Assembly (NCBI RefSeq): GCF_963576675.1
Contig: NC_088913.1
Location: 12,971,001-13,035,000, forward strand
Direction: 5' to 3'
From: Euphorbia lathyris
Taxonomy: Eukaryota > Streptophyta > Magnoliopsida > Malpighiales > Euphorbiaceae
Length of the DNA: 64,000 bases
This document shows positions 34,950 to 45,606 of this stretch, piece after piece. The first letter of the stretch is position 1; every line of letters begins with the position of its first letter. Under the pieces are notes generated by a model that saw only the letters and a list, made by a program, of their open reading frames with translations, did no database searches and had not been told where the DNA came from. Both the position numbers and the translations under genes were made by a program.

Positions 34950-37159
34950 CGTGAAACTCTATACTATCAAGATATAAGATCTTTTAACATTAGAGTTCCA
35001 CGTTCACCATACCAAAATGATAACATAATCTCCTCTATGGATGGATCTACTGGTGATTCCTTCATTAGAGCGACGTCGTTGGGTTCGGCTGTGGAACCTC
35101 CAATGATAAAGTTAGTAGTAACTTGGAAAATAGAGGTTTGAAATATCTTAAGGAGAATGTTGTTAACTTACCTCTAAAGATGTCCTAACGGGGGGTATAT
35201 ATACTGTCTCGTAACATGCTTGCCTTAATTGGGCGGTTCTTTTATTTTGTCGTTATTCCTATTTTATCATTATTCCTCCTTCTAGAATGAATAACGGTTT
35301 CCTCAGGACTCTATGTAACCGTACAAGAGGTACAATGATGTGGCAGTATACCTCTTTCATTCTTATCTTCTTTCCACCTACTTCTGGCAAATCCCTTAGC
35401 CAGTCTTTTATGCGGATCTCGATAAATAAGACCTTTTACGATTCTCTTGAGACAAGGTTCCTTAGGTGGATCTCTTGTCACGAGTCCTCAAAGGTGCATT
35501 TGTCTTATGTAGATTCACCTATCTTATCATGGGACCCTTCAGATTCCCGTCTTTCTGTGTATTCACCTGTTACTGACAGTTGATGACACCATTCGCGAAT
35601 CTCGTAGCTATCAGCCAGGGAGCACTAGATGAAATTGTATTACGAGACAAAGCAGAACCACCCCTCTCGTAATCAGAAGTACAGTGACACTCCATGCTCT
35701 CATGTCTCCATCTCAACCCGAATTGTCACCCCCTACATCTAAATTTTTCTAAACTTTTTTTTAATACAAATACTATTTAAAAACCGTATAAAAAGGGACA
35801 AAAAGGGTGATCCAATATTTGAAAAAAAGCATCAATAATTCAAGTAACTATAGTATGGAATATTAGGAAGAAATTAAAGAGATAAGTATGGATGAAAAGA
35901 TATAGAAGGTAGAAAGTACCAAAAACTCAAATGTCACACATTGTCCAAATAATAAAATTACATAAAAGAATCAAAAACAGAAAATTCATTGCATTTGCCC
36001 TATCTATCCTATATTGATGAGCTAATAATTTTGGTGGAAATATGCCAAAAATCAACACATAGATAACAACTATACATAATAAGTAACATAGACTTTATAC
36101 TTAATTCATGTCCTTATGCTTAGGTATACTTAGCCAACTCCAACAAGTTATTCTATGTGTTTTTTCTTCCTCCATGCATTCTTTCTTGGTTATCATTTAC
36201 ATATGTCACCATTAATATTATCACAAATATATTGTTATTTCATCAAAATTATTATACCATTAGGGCGATTAAAGACAGAAAGCTAACATCGGACTCAGAA
36301 ACTATGCGGTTACAAAAGACCAAATTAGCTGCGTATCGATGTTTGTTTCGAGTTGATTCGAAATTTGGAATTCTAGCTAGTTGCAATACTTTAATCTAAA
36401 ATTTAAAAAAAAAAAAAAATTAATACCAAAAGTAATATCTAAAAATTTGAGAATTTTAACTTATTGCCCTTAACTTTATGATATAATAATGTATTGACTT
36501 AAAAGTGTATCAATTGTCAAGTATCTGATTGCCTTAGCGTGGTTTGTACTATTCAATACTAAGAGTTCAATTTATTTTAATCTTTTATGTTGTTAGCAAC
36601 TGTTATTTTTTTATTACGAGATTTGAATTTTTTTTCTATCCCATTTGTTAAACGTTTAACGAATTTAACAACGCATTTATTAGCCAAAGAGATGTTTTAT
36701 CCTTTGAACTCAATTAATAGATTCCTATCTTTGGTATTTTCTAGCTAATGGCTAAATGATATGATTCTTTTCACATTATTTAAGTTATAAAAGTACAAAA
36801 TCTCATCTATTTTTCTTTAATTATTCCACTTCTCTCAAGTTGGATTTTAACTTGAAAAATCATGTCATAATTAATCTTAATTATTGAGTGCAAAATTAAT
36901 AGGACATATGTCCATTTGTTTTTTTAGTTCAATTTTTTGCCATTTTATTTCAAATAATTGATATAAAATGTTTGTTATTCATAACTATTTTAGAGGAAAA
37001 TAACTCTAAAATTGAAATCTTAATTAATTCAATAGGACTCAAATCTCTCTATTGTGTGGGGGTATATGGTGTTGTAAGAATGAGGTGGTGTGGTAGGTAG
37101 AACGCTGATATTACTGTTGTCTTTCTTTTGGCTTGTGTTGAACTTAAAAACTGGTAAGA
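34950..37159. other. Spacer; left part possibly the 5' region of the gypsy remnant
   Basis: 34950..35750 has mixed composition and may hold LTR or leader sequence of the gypsy remnant (a TATATATA run lies near 35200), but I found neither a primer site nor LTR ends. 35750..37159 is AT-rich with nothing recognisable. Confidence 0.35.
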
Positions 37160-38040
37160 TGCACAATTATTACAAAATAATGTCTGCAAGATGCTTGGCT
37201 TTCACACTGGAGACCCAAGAGTGCTGATTGGTCTAACCTTCCCCTTGGTAAGCTCAAACTAACCACAAAGGCTTGAATTATTTATGGGTCAGGCTTGTTA
37301 GATGATGATGATGTTGTGCTTAGGGACAACGTCGGTCGCTTCTATGGTGCGTTTTCAAAACGTATTGCTGGAAACTTTTTGGTTAGAGAAGGTGAAACTA
37401 TTGATATTTGAGAGGCTCTCAGCTGGATCAAACTCAAGTGTTTGGATGGTATCAGGGGCGGAGACAGGGGGCCTGGGGGGCTCGGGCTCCTCCGGCAGTC
37501 GGAACCACCATAGCCACGAGTAGTTTCGGCCCCCATCTCCATAAAATTTAAGATTGTGGTGATTCCAGCCCTCCTATTTCCAATAAATTTAGCTCGAGTG
37601 CTATATTAGTACCCCAAAATTGGCTCAAGTCCCGTTAAGTCTTTCTAAATTTAAAATTTTAATTTTTTTTGGGCCTGTTAGGCCCTCTCTAAGTCCAAAT
37701 TTCTAATTTTTTTTGGCCCGTTAGGCCCTCATTAAGTCCAAATTTCTAATTTTCTTTGGCATGTTAGACCTTTTTTAAATCTAAATTTCTAATTTTTTTC
37801 ACCTATAACCGAGTAATTCTATATTCGCCACTGGGTGGTATGGTGGTAGAGTCAGATGCAATGTCAGTCGTGATAGAGCATACTCATCAAGTTTATTTTC
37901 ATTCTTCTTATAGTTCAATTATAGAATATTATAAAAGCTTTATTTCCAGTATCAATGACATTTCTGTTAGATTTATAGATTGTTCTACGAATAAGGTGAC
38001 TCATGTTTTTCCTGGAGTAAGGAACTGTCTCCAATTTTAA
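37160..38040 (+). pseudogene. RNase H-like (RVT_3) pseudogene interrupted by a hAT element
   Basis: Upstream part: SNLPLGKLKLTTKA, then DVVLRDNVGRFYGAFSKRIA and EALSWIKLKC with an in-frame stop. After the inserted element the frame resumes with MVVESDAMSVVIEHTHQVYF and VRFIDCSTNKVTHV, matching the second half of the RVT_3 fold. The two halves join in frame if the insert and one target duplication are ignored. Origin: a LINE fragment or a domesticated-type RNase H-like gene; no A-tail was found, so this is undecided. Confidence 0.6.
37453..37833. mobile_element. Non-autonomous hAT-like element (381 bp)
   Basis: Ends CAGGGGCGGAGAC and ATTCGCCACTG are imperfect inverted repeats. Flanks GATGGTAT (37445..37452) and GGTGGTAT (37834..37841) match at 7 of 8 positions, the hAT duplication length. 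The interior has three tandem units of 45-55 bp around CCAAATTTCTAATTTTTTTTGG and GTTAGGCCCT. Confidence 0.7.
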
Positions 38041-38876
38041 TTTACATTCATTATAGAAATTGATTTTTCTTTTAAAAAAAACCCTTAATTTCATTCAATT
38101 AAAAATTGTGATTAAAAATATTTTAAAACCCAACTAATTTAATAACGACAGGTAGACTGTTGAATAACCGTCTGAAAAAATTAAATTAGTGACTAATGGA
38201 GAATCTAAGTTATCTAAGTAATAAAAGCACCGCTAAGCCGACATTAAATGATTAAATATTAATATATATCCTAATCTCACTTCCTATGATAATTAAAAAT
38301 TATTTTATGCTTGTGAATGGTGAGATCAGCATACAACTAAATATTTAATTATGTGTAATCTAATTACTTATGTGTGTGACATGATTAGCTATGAATCCTA
38401 AATAAATAAAAAAAATTATATTCTTTTTGTATTATGTGAGTGTGTGCGTAACGAACTCTTTTTTCTTAATTTGTTTTAATCGTTCCACTTGTTGTAATAC
38501 GACACGAAATTATGGAATAATGCCTCTTGAAAGGTATACATGACTTTTTTACATTTTTAAATTATAGAGCAAATGTTATTCTTTAATGCCCTAAAATGTT
38601 TTAGGATTTATTTAACTTCAAATCTCGAGTTCAAGTCCTAGAGTACGTAGAAAGCTTTAATTAGAATATGATCTACTTTTTAGATGAGTCTCGAACCGAA
38701 AACTCGAACTATATGTAAAAAAAGTAAAATAGTAAAAAAAAAAAAAATCGGTCATTCATCGTTAGATCTAGGCTTATTAAATCTAACAGTGAATGACCAA
38801 ATTTTATATGATCATTAAAGTTCATGTGATCAAAATCGTTTATACCCAACTAGGAATATCATAAATAAGAAAATAC
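38041..38876. other. Spacer without recognised gene
   Basis: AT-rich; short ORFs only. Nothing recognisable seen on either strand. Confidence 0.5.
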
Positions 38877-39385
38877 TGTAACAAGGAATCATATTTTATC
38901 ATTATTTTCTTTACACTCAACCTCAGGTTGAGCATCGTGTAGAAAAACTGTTAGCTAGTCGTGAAGAAACGAAAAACGGATAGTTAGGTCCAAGAATAGC
39001 TTTTATTATTATCTCTCATAGGAGTCACTAGACTATCTCTACTATTCAACATAAGCTTCTAAATCTCGAACAAACAAATGGTAGGAATGATTCATACCTA
39101 ATGTCATACAATCAAAGAAATCTTCTTCTACCATAATGCGAAAACTTAAATAAGAAAAAATAGTTGAAGTGTTGTATATTACACACGCTTAAAGATTATA
39201 GAGGAATGACAATATATATACACTTACAGAGAAAATGAAAACTAAAGGATACCGGACGCAGTTAGCTAAACGCCGAAGAAAAGATAGTTCTCAGAACTCC
39301 TTAACTGCTAGTAGAAAACTAACATAAGAACGACTAAAATGAATGATTGAGATTATTTAAAGACTAAAAATGATATTTTCCACAA
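38877..39385 (-). repeat. Probable 3' LTR of a decayed copia element
   Basis: On the minus strand a polypurine tract (AAGGGGGT, near 39386..39393) directly precedes TGTGGAAAATATC, the expected LTR start. A plausible end (TTGTTACA) lies at 38877. A TATATATA run lies near 39217. No second LTR is present, so the outer limit is a guess. Confidence 0.55.
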
Positions 39386-39566
39386 CCCCCTTAAGATGGA
39401 GCAAGGGGGGTATTCGCCATGTCCATCTTGGAGAAAGTAGGGTCATGTGTTCAAGGTTCAAAGACTTAGTAAAAATCTTTATACGGTGTTGTATCCATTA
39501 CATAGCACAACTGGTAGTATTCATGATGTGATACTTTATCTTAGTTGACGATTTACTGATTGTGGC

Positions 39567-39900
39567 TTAATTTTTTTGTTTTTTCAAGATACTAGAAGAG
39601 CCTAGGAAAACACAATATCCTGTAAGAGAACGTTTGATGACCTTATACTTACCCCCAATTAGCATCACAATATGATGTAATAACATTTGTAGCACAAGAA
39701 CAAGGATAAACAACTCCAAATGAAGAGTGCCTTTGTGATACTTCAAGATATACAAGGAAATTTTAAGATGATGATCATATGGAGCTTGCATGTTTTGACT
39801 CGGTTGTTGTGTCACAAAAGTAGTATCTAATCTAGTAAATTGCAAATAAAGTAGTTTCCTAACCAACCTTTGAAAAATTGTTGTTGTATTACATATGATG
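39567..39900 (-). pseudogene. Copia pol C-terminal fragment (RT tail and RNase H start)
   Basis: Reads LVRKLLYLQFTRLDTTFVTQ, NMQAPYDHHLKISLYILKYH, then a degenerate DADWG-type segment and RSLTGYCVFLGSSSILKKQK, which are consecutive copia blocks. Truncated at its 5' end near 39900. It belongs with the LTR at 38877..39385. Confidence 0.8.
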
Positions 39901-40326
39901 ACATTATTGTAAATACTTTGTTATTTTCAAAATACAACCATCGCTACTTTTATCTTTCCTGACTTCTCTTTTCTCTCTATTTCACAAACTATTCCTCTCC
40001 CACCACTCACTAATGCCACTCCTCTATATTCAGTTGTTCGTCACCATCGGTCCGTGTATCCGTCTTTCCATCATCTCCGATCAATCTCACACTTCATGTA
40101 AGTTACCTCTTATCTATCTCTTCCTCCATTTATTTCTTTCTTCTTCCGCGTCCTTTGAATTTCTCAGGTTTCAAATTCTGGAAATCTTATGGAATTAATT
40201 GTTGTGGTTTTCTATTTCACTTTTTTTTGTTTTATGGTTCAACATGTGTATGTAATTTTCGAGCCTCGGGAGTGTTTATGGTTTAACAAAAACTAGTTAC
40301 TATCATCCATGTTTGGTCGCTCTATC

Positions 40327-41887
40327 CAGGGCCGTCTCCAGCATTTTGAAGGCCCTAGGCAATCTTTATACTTCTTTTCACATCAATATTCAATATTATT
40401 TTAAAAATAATAGATGTCAAATAATAAAACCAATATGTTATTAATTACAATTCAAATCATATGCTAATCTTGACAATCAAAATCAAATAATAACATAAAG
40501 TTAATAAATAATTATTTTTCTTACTTTTGTACATGTAAAATCAAGTTTATTCTTATCAGTCACGAAAGAAGCAAGCAGACGACAAAGTACTAAATCCTAC
40601 AAATTAATCTTGGACGGTTGAACTCAAATCTAATCGTAAGATTCTGTGGGGGGAAGAAAGAGAATAATTTATCTTGATATTTAGAGATTGGTTGAGTTAG
40701 ACGTTTATTATAAATGATAAGGCTTAAACCACTATCTGACCGTCGAATTATCCAAAATTGTATGAGTTGACCCTCAATCTATTCAAAATGTTTTAATTTT
40801 CCCCCTCAATTGGTGAAATTTCACCATACTTTGAATCAAGACTTAATAGTATTGTTATTCTATTGACACGTGACGATATTTTGACAATTAGACTTGATAA
40901 ATTTTAGTTGAGGGGTTTATTTTTATTTATTTTTCTTGTTTTAATGTAATTAATTATTTTCACATAAGAAAATCTATGTGTCAAATAAATTTTAAGACAT
41001 GCGACGTATCAAGTTTATATGTCAAAATATCACCACATATCAGAGGGATAACGATTTTGTCAAGTCTCCATCAAGATAGGGTGAAATCTCAATTGGAATA
41101 GTTCAGGAGCTAAATGTGGTCAAATAACAAAATTTTAAATAGATCATGGGTAAATAACACTTTACATCAAATTACAAATTATAATTAGGATATGGTACCA
41201 AAATAGGAATATGGTTTTTTGGGACTATATCAATTTAGGTTCCACGTACAAAATAACACCATTATAGGCTTAACGTTTAAAAAAATGTACTAATTTAGGT
41301 CTCGATAACGGAACGTGACACGTTATTTATATTACTTTATTAAGTTCTGTCGATTGTACTTGGAGCGAGAAACCATAACTTAATGGAGTAATATGAATGA
41401 CGTGTCACGTTCCATTACTGATGCCTAAATTGGTACATTTTTTAAACATTAAGTCTACATTAGTGCTATTTTGTACGTGGAACCTAAATTGATATTTTTT
41501 CAAAAACCATAGACCTATCTTAATACTTTATCCCTTATAATTAGTTTCATCTAGTAATTTATAAAAATTTATAAATTTATAAACTAACACAAATTTAATA
41601 ACAAAATAATATTTGGGTTCTAATTTATATTGTTTCTCAAAGTGTTAGTATTTTATTTCTAAGACAGATGATAAGTAAATAAAAGATTTTTCAGAAAAAG
41701 AAAATAAAAACGAAGAGCAAGCAAGCAAATTGAGTGAGAGACTTTTATTTATTTATTTATTTTTTATATGAAACATTGACATACAATGTTCAGGAGGCAT
41801 TTTTTTATATAAAAAAAAATTTGAGGCCCTCACCTTGGTGAGGCCCTAGGCGTCGGCCTGGGGGAACTCCCCCTGGAGCCGGCCCTG
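40327..41887. mobile_element. Non-autonomous hAT-like element, copy 1 (1561 bp, carries a nested MITE)
   Basis: Ends CAGGGCCGTCTCCAG and CTGGAGCCGGCCCTG form 15-bp inverted repeats with one mismatch. Flanking 8-mers GCTCTATC (40319..40326) and GGTCTATC (41888..41895) match at 7 of 8. No transposase ORF. It is almost identical to 57390..58953. The interior includes a Mutator-like MITE at 41188..41534 and, at about 40720..41165, sequence related to the MITE at 24889. Confidence 0.88.
41188..41534. mobile_element. Mutator-like MITE nested in hAT copy 1
   Basis: Near-perfect inverted arms, for example TTAGGTTCCACGTACAAAAT against its complement, about 150 bp each. Perfect 9-bp duplication TTATAATTA at 41179..41187 and 41535..41543. 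Confidence 0.87.
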
Positions 41888-41989
41888 GGTCTATCTATTA
41901 TAAGCATGACATTATTATAAGATTTCAAAGCATATGATTGTTTGGCATATATGAACTCTATGCTTCTTCTATTTATATATATATTGGTG

Positions 41990-42458
41990 AATTGTTGTGA
42001 TTTTTTCTAGAAATATGTTTTAAGAACATAAGACATTTGTTTTAGAACATATATATATATATACAATAAAACTATATATGTTGGAGTATATCTTCTATAT
42101 TTTATAGCATGTGTTCTAACAATAGGTTATTCATGAGTCAAAACTAAATCAACAAAGAAGTACAAATAACAATTCAGAACAAGGGGCATAAAATATAGAA
42201 CATATGCTACTATACTTTAGAACATAAATAACGATTATTCAGAACATGAATTGTAATTTTGACTTGAAGTAGAAAGTGAAAATGATATACTATTAACATA
42301 AAGAACATATGTTCTAGATATCAACTCATATGTTCTAAATGTCTAAAGTAGTGTTTTAAAATGCAAGTGATTATTTAAAACAAATAAGATTTCATCTTGA
42401 AAAAATTTAGAACATATTCGACACTTGAGAACATTTTAGATTATACTTTAGAACATAT
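41990..42458. repeat. Region dense in GAACAT / ATGTTC
   Basis: AGAACAT or ATGTTCT occurs more than ten times in both orientations, including the palindrome AGAACATATGTTCT near 42311..42324. The block CGATTATTCAGAACATGAATTG at about 42232..42253 recurs just right of copy B (55550..55571), so copy B landed inside this repeat region. Confidence 0.65.
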
Positions 42459-43799
42459 TGTTGAAACACCTTTCCACATGATTTTGATTTGACAAAATTA
42501 TTTAAGTAATTGATAAAAAATATTCTAACACATTAAATTTAAATGCTTTGATTTATTCACATTAATGTGTTTGTTCAATATTGAGTTTATTGATTTATAA
42601 GACATTAAGATAAAAAGTCTAAAGGCCCATAAGTGGAAGTCAAGCCCAAGTCAACACATCAAGACCTCACGGCCCAAGAAGATAAAACACAGTCGTATCA
42701 AGTGAAACGACGACTCAGCTTGAAGAAGGATCGAGAAGCCTTCTATCAAAAGCTTTAAGAGGAAGCTGCTGAGTTGAGCGACAATGCAGTCAGGTCAGCG
42801 GCAGAACAGAACCAACTTATAGACAAAGTATTTCTACTTTGGGTAAAGTTCAGAAGGCACAGGAAGCTGTCTGGAAGACTTTGCCGTAAATGTCGAAACA
42901 TTCTGTTTATCTGACGAAAAGCTGCTGAGCACAGCCGTAGACAGAAGATGCAAGAATCTCATTGGCCAATGACACTGAGCACGTCCTGAGTGACAACGAC
43001 AGGAAGCCGTTAGCATCCAACGGTTATTTCGAAATTCGAAATTACCGGTGCTTGAACTGTCACTATATAAAGGCCTCTCAATTGCTTCATTCGATGCAGA
43101 TCTTCAATCAGTCGAAACGCTGACCAAATTCATACTCGAAGTTCTGTGAGAAAAGCAAAGCAAAATCTTACACCAATTTCTAATCATTGTGTAAAAGTCT
43201 AGAGTGATTTCAATCATCTAAAGTGTCTTAGCAATTGTTGTTTAGGACAAACACTTTATCATTTCTAAAAGAATAGAAAGGAGAGTCTGAGTACTCGGTT
43301 ATAGTACTCAGCGGTAGTTATAGGAGTGAGTAGAGGTATAGAGGAATGTACTCTTGTATACTCAGCTTCTATTGTAAAAGGTTTCGTGCTCTACCTTTAA
43401 AGAGCTCAGTAGAGAATTCAAAAAGCTCAGAACGCGTTCCGGGGACTGGACATAGGCGGAGAGGCCGAACCAGGATATGTCTGCTGAGTAACATATTTCT
43501 AACCCTTAAACTCCTTTATATATTGCTTGCTATAAAACTGACTAAGTAACGAACTCACGCTGAGTTGAGTGCACTAAGAAGCTAAGTTCAGGAATAGACT
43601 CTAAGTGCTATCTCCTGACTCAAGGAAAGAAACAGACTTAGTCACAAGTTGACTAAGCTTGTGTCTTAAAAACTACTTAGCGCCGCTGTGTAAACCTTTT
43701 CTTAAGAAAAGAAGTCAGCCTTAACGAATAAAATTTTAAATAGTTCATATCCCCCCCCCCCCATTGGAACTAACCTTGTCACGTTAAAAGGGACCAACA
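42459..43799 (+). repeat. 5' LTR of copy B
   Basis: TGTTGAAACACC to GGGACCAACA; a run of C at 43751..43762 lies near the end. A TATATAA box at 43064..43070 is a likely core promoter. Confidence 0.96.
43064..43070 (+). promoter_or_regulatory. TATA box in the 5' LTR of copy B
   Basis: CACTATATAAAGG, about 605 bp into the LTR, the same relative position as in copy A. Confidence 0.6.
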
Positions 43800-43801
43800 A
43801 G

Positions 43802-43813
43802 TGGTATCAGAGC
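43802..43813 (+). other. Primer-binding site of copy B
   Basis: TGGTATCAGAGC two bases after the LTR, complementary to initiator tRNA-Met. Confidence 0.95.
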
Positions 43814-43861
43814 TTAAAAACTCACTGAGTAAGATATAACTATCTTGAGCTGATCCGCACA

Positions 43862-45601
43862 ATGGCTGAGAACAGCACTCGTTTCCTCCCAGGAAATCAG
43901 ACAACTCAGATTTTACCTGAGGGACTGTCCATTACTCGGCCTCCTCTGTTCTTCGGGTCTAACTATACCTTTTGGAAGAACAGAATGAAAAATTTCATTC
44001 AGGCTACAAATATGAGTGCATAGATTTCTATAGTCCAAGGCCCATTTGTTCCTGTTGAAACTATTGACGGCCAAACGGTTGTTAAAGCTGAGACTAAGTG
44101 GACAGAAGATGATCTCAAGAAGCTACAAAATCATTCTTCGGCTATAAACATGCTTCACTGTGCACTAGATGCTGCAGAGTACAACAAGATTTCAGGTTGT
44201 GAGTCAGCGCAGGAGATCTGGAAGAAACTGGAGGTCACCTACGAAGGAACCAACAAAGTTAAGGAGTCCAAGGTGAACCAGCACATGAGGTTGTACGAGC
44301 TATTTGAAATGAATGATGATGAGGGAATCTCTGACATGAACTCAAGATTCACAAACATAATCAACGAGCTCAAGAGACTTGGCAAGATCTTTACTGAGGA
44401 AGAGCAAGTCAAGAAGATACTGAGGAGTCTTCCTGAAAGCTGGCAAGCCAAGAAAACTGTTGTTGAGGAAGCTCAAGACTTAACCACCTATAAGTATGAT
44501 GAACTCATTGGCTCACTGCTGACCCATGAGATCTCAATGAAGAACTTTGAGGTGAAGGAGAAGTCTGAGGACAAGAAGCAAAAGTCTCTTGTCATGAAAG
44601 CTGACTCCACTGACGGGAGCTCAACGGACGATGAAGAGATGGCCATGTTCACTAGAAAAATGAAAAGGCTGTTCAGAAAGAATGACAAGTATTCAAAGAA
44701 GCCTTACAAGAAGTTTGACAAGTACAAAGCTGAGTCCAGCGATATCAAGTACAAGAAGTACTCAAAGCCAATCACATGCTTTGAATGTCATCAAACTGGC
44801 CATATCAAATCAAGCTGTCCTACCTTAAGGAAGGAAAAGAAGAACAACAAGAAGGCAATAGTGGCAACCTGGAGTGATAGTGATGAGTCATCATCATCAG
44901 GAGACGATGTCACTGAGTCAGCAAAGATCTGCTTAATGGCAGATGAGCTTACTGAGCCTTGTGTTTCTGAGCATGCTGACCCCTCCGTTGCATTTGATGA
45001 TGAGGCACACTCAACTGAGATAATATCACTACCCTTGCTCAGAAATGAAATGATTAATGCCCTGAGTGACCTCTACACACTTGTCAAAAAGTGTAACAAG
45101 AAGGTTAGAGCACTCAGCAGGCGATGTGACGAGATTGAGGAGGTCAAACTGAGTGACCTTCGATATCTTCTCCAAGACAACTCAACCTTGCATAGCAACG
45201 TAGAAATTATGCAAAAGTTTGTCTCTGAGGTCCAATCAGATTCTAAGAAACTAAAAAAGGACGTCACATCTATTCAGAACCAACTCAAGGTTCCGAATAA
45301 AAGAAATATTCCTCTGAACACTCAGTACCGAAGTACTAGTCATCAGAGATGGAATCCTCTGTGAAATGTCCAGTGTGACTTCTGTGGGAAGAAAGGACAC
45401 ACCACAAAGGTGTGCTGGCATGCTCAGCACTGGGGTGCTGACCAGTCAGTGAGATATCCTAAACGGAAGGTCAGCTGTGACTTCTGTGGGAAAAATGGAC
45501 ACACTGTCCAAGTGTGTCGTCATAAGATTAAATATGATGCTTTACTTGCTGAGCCTAACAAACAAGGACCCAAAAAGACTTGGGTACCTAAAGATAACTA
45601 G
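43862..45601 (+). pseudogene. gag: gag of copy B (three zinc knuckles), two stops
   Basis: 579 codons from the ATG at 43862 (MAENSTRFLP). In-frame TAG at 44021..44023 (codon 54) and TGA at 45362..45364 (codon 501) break it; the longest open part starts at an internal Met at 44150. Domains as in copy A: N-terminal PPLFFGSNYTFWKNRM, UBN2-like helices, then CX2CX4HX4C knuckles CFECHQTGHIKSSC, CDFCGKKGHTTKVC (just after the TGA) and CDFCGKNGHTVQVC. Here all three knuckles keep every metal ligand. The frame ends NKQGPKKTWVPKDN, the same end as copy A. Confidence 0.9.
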
Positions 45602-45606
45602 CTATA

